A stretch of 32,039 nucleotides of DNA from Desulfococcus sp. 4484_241 (GTDB lineage Bacteria > Desulfobacterota > Desulfobacteria > Desulfobacterales > Desulfosudaceae): the NCBI GenBank assembly GCA_002085115.1, contig MZGQ01000038.1, positions 1 through 32,039 on the forward strand. Direction: 5' to 3'. The notes under the pieces are model-generated. The model was not told where the DNA came from, searched no databases, and saw only the letters and a list, made by a program, of their open reading frames with translations. Position 1 is the stretch's first letter. Every line of letters begins with the position of its first letter. The position numbers and the translations under genes were made by a program. This document shows positions 26,694-32,039 of the stretch, in pieces.

Positions 26694-28613
26694 TTATTTT
26701 TTTGACAACTCCTCCCATCTTTTACAAGAAAGCATATCTTTCTGCCACCGCTCATATCCCCTGCACACAAAGACCCTTAATTTTTCCTCGTTTGCCGGAA
26801 CTGTGTATACCCCAAGGGATCGCACAGGATCCCCGGAAAGCAGATATACCCTTGCAAGGTGTTCGACCGCATCGGGATATCCCGGGAATATTACAAGGGC
26901 CTTCAGGTATTGACGAATCGCCTCGTTATAATTCCTTTTTTGCTCCTGCTCCAAACCCGCCCTGAGACAGCGGACTGCCATTATCTGTTTCTGCGGATTG
27001 TCCGGCTCTACAGCCATTTCATCCTTTTTCATGGCAGCGGAAAACGAAGCAACTGCGCCGTCTATATCATGCCGTGCGGCAAGCGCACAACCGACAAAAA
27101 AATATGGCACCGGGCTCTCGGGAGCATTTCTGCGCGCCCTTAAAAAAAACCGTTCTGCCTGGCGCCATCTTCCGGTGGCCGCAAGCGCCCTTCCAAGGCT
27201 TATTGCAAAAAGTGCATTATCCGGCTGCAGGCTCAAGGCCCTTGAAAAATGTAATATCGCACGAAGCATCCGGCCGTGGCTTGCCAAAAAGTTTCCCATT
27301 GAATAATGAGCCAGGTAGTTACCCCTTGTCACCTTAATGGCATGGCCATAAAGGGTACCGCTGTTTTTCCATGTCCCGACCTGGAGAAAGGTAATCGGTA
27401 CAAACGCCCCGACCAGGACCGCGGTCACTACGATTCGCCATATCCTCATCGTTTTAAGCCGGCACACAAGAGCGCCAAGGCCGAAGGCGGCAATTACCAA
27501 AATACCGGTAAGCGGTATGTAGGCATACCTGTCGGCCATAGAAAAATTGCCGACCTTGACTATGCCGATAACCGGGACAAGAGTACCCAGGAACCACAGC
27601 CATCCTACAGCCGCCCACCTTTGTTGTCTTACCGGATAGAGGCATGCCAGGGTTATAACAGCAAGCACAAGAAGCCATGCTATAGCGGCCCCGACATCAG
27701 GGTGTTTTATCAGGGGATAGATCACGGCAAGATCACGGGGCCAAACGGCTTTTTTCAGATAGTTGCCATAGGAAATGAAGATGTTTGCAATCCTGGCTGT
27801 TACCGGAAATTTCTCAACCGATATAATGCCTCCCCCATGCTGCTGGGCAATTATCGCCAGGACAGAGCCGGCAACAGAAAGGCAGATCAGCGGAATCTTT
27901 TCGGCAAACAGTTTCGCCCATCTCTTTGTCAAAAAAAGCGGTTTTACCTCTCCTGTTGCACCGGCCCTGTCCCTCGCAAGGGGCCAGTAATCGATAAGCA
28001 GCATCGCGAATGGAAAGGTCACAACCATGGGTTTGGACATTATTCCCAGTGCAAAAAGGAGCAGCACCAAAAGATAGCGCCAAAAGCCCGGCTTTTGGGA
28101 GTAACTGTAATAGGCCAGCATGGACAAAAACCAGAAGAACGCTCCCAGAAGCTCCTTGCGTTCCGAGATCCAGGCGACCGGCTCCACGTGCAGCGGATGC
28201 AGCGCAAAAAGGGCCGCAACAATGAAACTCTCCCATACCCGGCTCGTGGCAAGCTCAAAAAAATAAAAAACAAAAATCGCGTTTAAAATGTGTAGCAGCA
28301 GGTTTGTAAACAGGTAGCCGCCCGGGACAAATCCGTATAGCGAAGTATCCGCCATAAGGGAAAGCCATACCATGGGATGCCAAAACTCGGCATGAAAAGT
28401 TGTAAACGCCCACTTCACGCCTCCTGGCGTAAGCCCGGACCTTACATGGGGGTTTTGCGTAACGTAAAGCGAATCATCGAGCGTGACAAAGCCGTGGCCG
28501 GCCATCTGGCCGTAAACCGCTACGGTTAAGACCACAATCAAAAGAACGGCGGCCAGCCTCTGTTTTCCAGTGCTTGCCGCAGTTTCTGAACAGTTATCCG
28601 CTTGCAGAACCAT
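26694..28613 (-). CDS. TMTC-like membrane protein with C-terminal TPRs (putative O-glycosyltransferase)
   Basis: 639 residues. The N-terminal 400 residues hold about 10-11 membrane segments. The first loop has LDDSLYVTQNPHV with the acidic pair D46-D47, and the signature HPLHVEPVAWISERKELL follows near 140-157. These are hallmarks of the TMTC/DUF1736 family, whose animal members are O-mannosyltransferases. From about residue 420 there are TPRs (NYLAHYSMGNFLASHGRMLRAILHF, GRALAATGRWRQAERFFLRAR and others) expected on the periplasmic side, perhaps to hold protein substrates. It starts 1 base after the VKOR-DsbA stop (TAAGATG), so the two are translationally coupled. Confidence 0.85.
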   Translation of the reverse strand: MVLQADNCSETAASTGKQRLAAVLLIVVLTVAVYGQMAGHGFVTLDDSLYVTQNPHVRSGLTPGGVKWAFTTFHAEFWHPMVWLSLMADTSLYGFVPGGYLFTNLLLHILNAIFVFYFFELATSRVWESFIVAALFALHPLHVEPVAWISERKELLGAFFWFLSMLAYYSYSQKPGFWRYLLVLLLFALGIMSKPMVVTFPFAMLLIDYWPLARDRAGATGEVKPLFLTKRWAKLFAEKIPLICLSVAGSVLAIIAQQHGGGIISVEKFPVTARIANIFISYGNYLKKAVWPRDLAVIYPLIKHPDVGAAIAWLLVLAVITLACLYPVRQQRWAAVGWLWFLGTLVPVIGIVKVGNFSMADRYAYIPLTGILVIAAFGLGALVCRLKTMRIWRIVVTAVLVGAFVPITFLQVGTWKNSGTLYGHAIKVTRGNYLAHYSMGNFLASHGRMLRAILHFSRALSLQPDNALFAISLGRALAATGRWRQAERFFLRARRNAPESPVPYFFVGCALAARHDIDGAVASFSAAMKKDEMAVEPDNPQKQIMAVRCLRAGLEQEQKRNYNEAIRQYLKALVIFPGYPDAVEHLARVYLLSGDPVRSLGVYTVPANEEKLRVFVCRGYERWQKDMLSCKRWEELSKK

Positions 28614-28614
28614 C

Positions 28615-29775
28615 TTATCCCTTTATGACTTTCCTGATAACATCAGGGGGGATAATTCCCGTGTATACCTGCCCGTTTATCTCGTAGGAGGGGGTGGCAG
28701 CAATGCCCAGCTTTAAGCCATCCAGGATATCCCTGTTCAAAACAGCACCAACCTCCCTGCTCTTTAACGCCCATGCCAAAGCAGCTGGTTCCAGGCCAAC
28801 AGCCCTGGCTATCGTTTTAATGTTTATATCCTTTTTGGGAATGGAAAAGAGAAAATCATTGGTCTCCCAGAACTTCCCTTTTGCGGCAGCATAGACAGCT
28901 ATACGGGCAAGCTTTGCCGCACCAACATGAAAAGGCTCCTTTACTATGGGGTTCACCTTGTTATCCATTGGGAAGTGCTTGTGAACAAGACGGATTTTTT
29001 CAGGATATGCCTCTACCAATTTTCTCAGGTAAACATGCATCTTACGGCACTGAAAGCACATATAGTCGGTATACTCCACGATCGTAAGTTCCGGACTGGC
29101 TGCCCCGATCCATGGATGACCATCTTCGGTCATGCCGTGGGGAAGGCTGGTGTCAAGAGAATCGTAATTCATGTGCCAGTATGGCGGAAACCATAAAATC
29201 ATTGCTGCAGCAGCCACACCGAACATCCCGAGTGTTACGGCCCTTTTCCATGAAAACAGGAAAAACTTCAGATCATCAGCCAGACCCTTGAGGAACGGCC
29301 CCGGCAAAAACCTCCTCTTTATTATAATGGCGTATGTGAGCAATCCGAGATTAACCGCATAGCTTGCTATGCACATGATACAGTAGCTGTGGATAAGATA
29401 GTTTGATATCAACGCAAGGATTACGCTGTATGTGGAAAAAAGAGAGGCAACCAGCAGAAAGGCCGACCATCCCCTCCTCTGATGCTTGAAATCTTTCCAC
29501 GCAAAGATTATCAGAAAAATGGCAAAAAGATAGCCAAGCACGCCCCATACCGGCACCGGGACACCGAGGAATATGGAGTAAGGGCTTTGGGATACGGTAT
29601 CACAGTTGATCGCCTTGGATATGGCGCAAAAACTTTTGTATGAAAGATCGGTGTATACCCGGAAATGTGAAAAAGACAGGTAAACCGAATCAAAAAAACC
29701 AGCCAGCGCAAGAAGGAAGACAGGAACAGCATAAAACGGAAAAGGCATCGCCCTGGTTTTATCCCGGTTTTTCAT
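28615..29775 (-). CDS. VKOR-DsbA fusion (disulfide-bond generator)
   Basis: About 386 residues. N-terminal VKOR domain with four or five membrane segments; the loop cysteine pair C50/C58 (CAISKAINC) and the CIMC active site near residue 130 are intact, along with SQSPYSIFLGVPVPVWG. After a linker and another membrane segment, a DsbA/thioredoxin-like periplasmic domain starts near 215 with active site CFQC near 240 and the cis-proline loop ATPSYEING near 365. VKOR oxidises quinone while the fused domain passes disulfides to exported proteins, replacing DsbA/DsbB. TTG 29781 (TTGA overlap with the upstream stop) is an alternative start to ATG 29775. Its position between two TMTC-like genes suggests a shared set of exported substrates. 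Confidence 0.93.
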   Translation of the reverse strand: MKNRDKTRAMPFPFYAVPVFLLALAGFFDSVYLSFSHFRVYTDLSYKSFCAISKAINCDTVSQSPYSIFLGVPVPVWGVLGYLFAIFLIIFAWKDFKHQRRGWSAFLLVASLFSTYSVILALISNYLIHSYCIMCIASYAVNLGLLTYAIIIKRRFLPGPFLKGLADDLKFFLFSWKRAVTLGMFGVAAAAMILWFPPYWHMNYDSLDTSLPHGMTEDGHPWIGAASPELTIVEYTDYMCFQCRKMHVYLRKLVEAYPEKIRLVHKHFPMDNKVNPIVKEPFHVGAAKLARIAVYAAAKGKFWETNDFLFSIPKKDINIKTIARAVGLEPAALAWALKSREVGAVLNRDILDGLKLGIAATPSYEINGQVYTGIIPPDVIRKVIKG

Positions 29776-29777
29776 TT

Positions 29778-31874
29778 TCAAAACACCCCCATTTGCTCTG
29801 CTTCTTTGCCAATGCCGTAAAAAGCCTCTTTTATGACCGGTCCTATAATGGCTTTTGACAGCGGGAGCGAACTGTAACTCCCGCCTGCTGTCTTTAGTTC
29901 CTTGAATATGGAAAAGGTGTCAAACCTTGATAAAAGAATCCTTGCATACCGGGCTGCAGCCTGTTTGTCTCCGGCCCGTACGCTGTTTTCTATAAGCAGG
30001 AAAAAGGTCTCTATTCTCAACGGCTTTTTTGATTGGGCCAGCTTGTAAAACCATTCGGCCCTTGCATACGCACCTGTGCGGCTGAGTGCGTAACCGGTGT
30101 GGGCCATTATAAGCGGTTTTTTATAAGGATCGAGGCGCAGGGCGGTCTGGAAACAGGCGAGAGCCTCTTTGAACCTGCCCATGTGCAGCAGAATAAATCC
30201 CCGCGTATCATAGTAGTCCGCATTAACATGACCGGCTGCCTTTTCTATGAGCAGGCCGGATTGAAAAAGAGCGGTTTCCCACCTGCCCAGGCGGATGAGC
30301 GATTTTACCATGTCGTGCCTTGTTTTCAGGGAAGCCGGATCTATCTTCAGGGCTTTGCCAAAAAAAGTTACGGCCTTTTCATATTCTCCTGCACGGTCAT
30401 ACAAAATAGCCATGTTGCCGTAAATCTCAGCATCCATGCGAGTCCTGGCCTGCTGTTTGCCTATTGCCCCGGCAAAAAGCGCCATTGCCACCTCCTCGTC
30501 CCTGCGGGTTGCGCCTTCCCGCCATGCCAGTGCGACCGCAAGGTTTACTGCGGGCCTTGAACTTCCCGGTGCTTTCATAAGTGCGTCATGCCAAAGGGTT
30601 AACTCATCTTCCCATGCCCGGTTGCGTTCATAGGTAAACAGCCCCAGCCCCGTTACAACGGTGACTATGCAAACCACGAGCAACCGGAAAACCACCCGGC
30701 TGCTCTCACGGTATCTTGTGAGCCCCGTGCAGGCAAGCGCTGCTGCCGGCGCAAAAAGAAAAAGGGTCGGCAGGTAGTTACGATGCTCGAACACCAGCTC
30801 CAGGCCTATTATCGATGATTCAACAATATGGTTTATAAAATAGAAAAGCAGCGCAAAGGAAAGCAGCGGAAACCTCTTTTTATACCGAAACGCAAACCAT
30901 ATAAGTGCCGCGATCATTATGACAGAGGCAAGGGTCGTCCAGGGATGGACAAGAGATGTTGAAAGGGTAACGTCATGGCATATGGAAAGCCGGGATGGCA
31001 GGGGGTACAAAATCTGCGACAGGTAAAACATAACTATTCTGGGCTCGGTCATAAGCCTCTGCGCAAGGGTAAACGGCCTTCCGGCATAGCCGCCAAGGAA
31101 AAACAGTAAATTACCGCCTGCAAACAGATACACCCCGCATACCGCAACAACACCGGCAAGGCAGGCCCAAACCATGAGCCAGCGCCTTGACAACAGCTTA
31201 CCGTCAAAAAAAACAGACTCCACAATAAGAAGCGTCAGTGGAAAAACAACAGCATTTTCCTTTGACATCACAGAACATATGAAAAACAGCGCCGTCATAA
31301 TACCCCAGAAGACCCGGGCAGGAGTTACCCTTGTCATGCGGGCCTTAAGGTAAGCAAGCAGGCCGGCTGCGTAGAACAGGGCGGCCATCTGCGCCATACG
31401 CTGCACGATGTAGACTACGGCCTGGGTCTGTATGGGATGAGCCTCCCACAGCAACGCGCCCAAAAGCGCCACGGCAATGGCATCCTCCGGGCCATACCGT
31501 TTTTTAAGAGCAGGAGTCTGCAGCAGATGAAAAATCACAAGATAGACCAGAAAAGCGGTTGCCGCGTGAATAGCGGTGTTTACCATGTGGTAGCCAAACG
31601 GATTATCCCGGCCGGCATACCAGTTGAGCGCAAAGCTAAGGGATGGCAGTGGCCTGAAAAAACGATTGGTGCCGGCCCTGGCAAAAAAAGTGCGGGCCAG
31701 GGTATCAAAACAAAGATCGTTTATGTGGAGCCGCCCATTTTTCAGGATGTTGGGAGTGTCATCAAGGTGCCATCCGGCATGGAAGGTGTCAGAATAGATT
31801 ATAAAGGCAAGCACGGTAAAAAGCAGCAGGGCAAAAACATGCCTGTATGCTGTCGCTGTTCGTGCGTCCCTCAC
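29778..31874 (-). CDS. TMTC-like membrane protein with C-terminal TPRs, first gene of the cluster
   Basis: 698 residues from GTG 31874, which has AGGGAGG (31880-31886) 5 bases upstream; the open frame runs further to 31913 and beyond, but without such a site. The first loop has WHLDDTPNI with the acidic pair D38-D39, followed by NRFFRPLPSLSFALNWY and the family signature EAHPIQTQAVVYIVQRMAQM, then about ten membrane segments. From residue 430 on there are many TPRs (IYGNMAILYDRAGEYEKAVTF, YYDTRGFILLHMGRFKEALAC, HTGYALSRTGAYARAEWFYKL). Like the other TMTC-type gene here, it is a candidate protein O-glycosyltransferase. Its stop overlaps the TTG start of the VKOR-DsbA gene. Confidence 0.87.
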   Translation of the reverse strand: MRDARTATAYRHVFALLLFTVLAFIIYSDTFHAGWHLDDTPNILKNGRLHINDLCFDTLARTFFARAGTNRFFRPLPSLSFALNWYAGRDNPFGYHMVNTAIHAATAFLVYLVIFHLLQTPALKKRYGPEDAIAVALLGALLWEAHPIQTQAVVYIVQRMAQMAALFYAAGLLAYLKARMTRVTPARVFWGIMTALFFICSVMSKENAVVFPLTLLIVESVFFDGKLLSRRWLMVWACLAGVVAVCGVYLFAGGNLLFFLGGYAGRPFTLAQRLMTEPRIVMFYLSQILYPLPSRLSICHDVTLSTSLVHPWTTLASVIMIAALIWFAFRYKKRFPLLSFALLFYFINHIVESSIIGLELVFEHRNYLPTLFLFAPAAALACTGLTRYRESSRVVFRLLVVCIVTVVTGLGLFTYERNRAWEDELTLWHDALMKAPGSSRPAVNLAVALAWREGATRRDEEVAMALFAGAIGKQQARTRMDAEIYGNMAILYDRAGEYEKAVTFFGKALKIDPASLKTRHDMVKSLIRLGRWETALFQSGLLIEKAAGHVNADYYDTRGFILLHMGRFKEALACFQTALRLDPYKKPLIMAHTGYALSRTGAYARAEWFYKLAQSKKPLRIETFFLLIENSVRAGDKQAAARYARILLSRFDTFSIFKELKTAGGSYSSLPLSKAIIGPVIKEAFYGIGKEAEQMGVF

Positions 31875-31928
31875 ACAAACCTCCCTGCAAAATTGAAATT
31901 TCCAAGGCAACAAGCCCGTATCAAAAAA

Positions 31929-31957
31929 ATTTAATATAACAGAGATTTTTTTGCCAA
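31929..31957 (-). promoter_or_regulatory. Promoter for the GT-C/VKOR-DsbA cluster
   Basis: On the minus strand TTGGCA (31952-31957) and TTAAAT (31929-31934) are 17 bases apart, followed by a leader of about 48 bases to the GTG start. A small inverted repeat TTGCC-N6-GGCAA spans the -35 region and could be an operator. Confidence 0.5.
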
Positions 31958-31988
31958 TAAAGGCAAGCCGGGAGCCGGGTTGATCTTT

Positions 31989-32019
31989 AAAAAAATATTC
32001 ATCCGGGGAGCAGCCGGAT
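31989..32019 (-). terminator. Intrinsic terminator of a gene lying mostly beyond the right edge
   Basis: On the minus strand ATCCGG (32019-32014) and CCGGAT (32006-32001) form a 6-bp stem with a 7-base loop, followed after 5 bases by seven T. A TGA at 32020-32022 immediately precedes the stem, so a minus-strand gene probably ends there with only its last five or six codons inside the window. Confidence 0.5.
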
Positions 32020-32039
32020 TCACGCAGTTCGTTCTGGAT

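Noticed and set aside
27306-28286. 326-residue plus-strand ORF antisense to the TMTC-like gene
   Set aside because: Long but composed of Lys/Arg/Tyr-rich shadow sequence; the opposite strand has clear membrane segments and family signatures.

Overview
The window looks like a chromosomal segment of a Gram-negative anaerobe, most likely a deltaproteobacterium (Desulfobacterota/Desulfobacterales type). This is inferred from the mix of anaerobic ferrous-iron uptake (FeoA/FeoB), an MCE/Mla-type envelope lipid module, lipoproteins with LPP20 and FecR domains, a SpoIID/LytB-like protein and TMTC-like membrane TPR proteins. No rRNA, tRNA, CRISPR array, insertion sequence or phage gene was seen. Coding density is high and base composition looks even.

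Left part (1-7569, + strand): CTP synthase (pyrG), overlapped by a Fur repressor fused to a C-terminal FeoA domain. After a 350-base gap come feoA and feoB, a PP2A-like metallophosphatase, an exported two-SH3 protein, and panC behind a perfect consensus sigma-70 promoter.

Second part (7566-14637, - strand): an envelope/signalling cluster. In transcription order it holds a CHASE2 adenylate cyclase, an exported TPR protein that overlaps out of frame with a SpoIID/LytB protein (probably one gene split by a +1 shift at a GGGG run), an LPP20-family protein, a TPR-SLH lipoprotein and a FecR-domain protein.

Third part (14697-18830, + strand): an MCE transport module made of an MlaE-like permease, an ABC ATPase-like protein that has lost every recognisable nucleotide-binding motif, and an MCE-domain protein. 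An unrecognised 179-residue protein and a membrane-anchored metallo-beta-lactamase-fold hydrolase follow. The module is divergent from the cyclase, and the two share overlapping promoter elements.

Right part: a small Smr protein (-) and plsY (+), then a long minus-strand run. This run holds ispH overlapping a UbiA-like prenyltransferase that appears to lack its first membrane segment. Upstream of them is a six-gene set: two TMTC-like membrane proteins with C-terminal TPRs, a VKOR-DsbA fusion, and three GT-C (GT39/ArnT-like) polytopic glycosyltransferases. I read this set as a candidate extracytoplasmic glycosylation system coupled to disulfide formation. It has its own promoter, with an upstream terminator at the right edge.

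The observations most worth following up are the pseudo-ATPase in the MCE operon, the GT-C/TPR/VKOR-DsbA cluster, the Fur-FeoA fusion, and the two out-of-frame gene junctions (TPR/SpoIID and ispH/ubiA).
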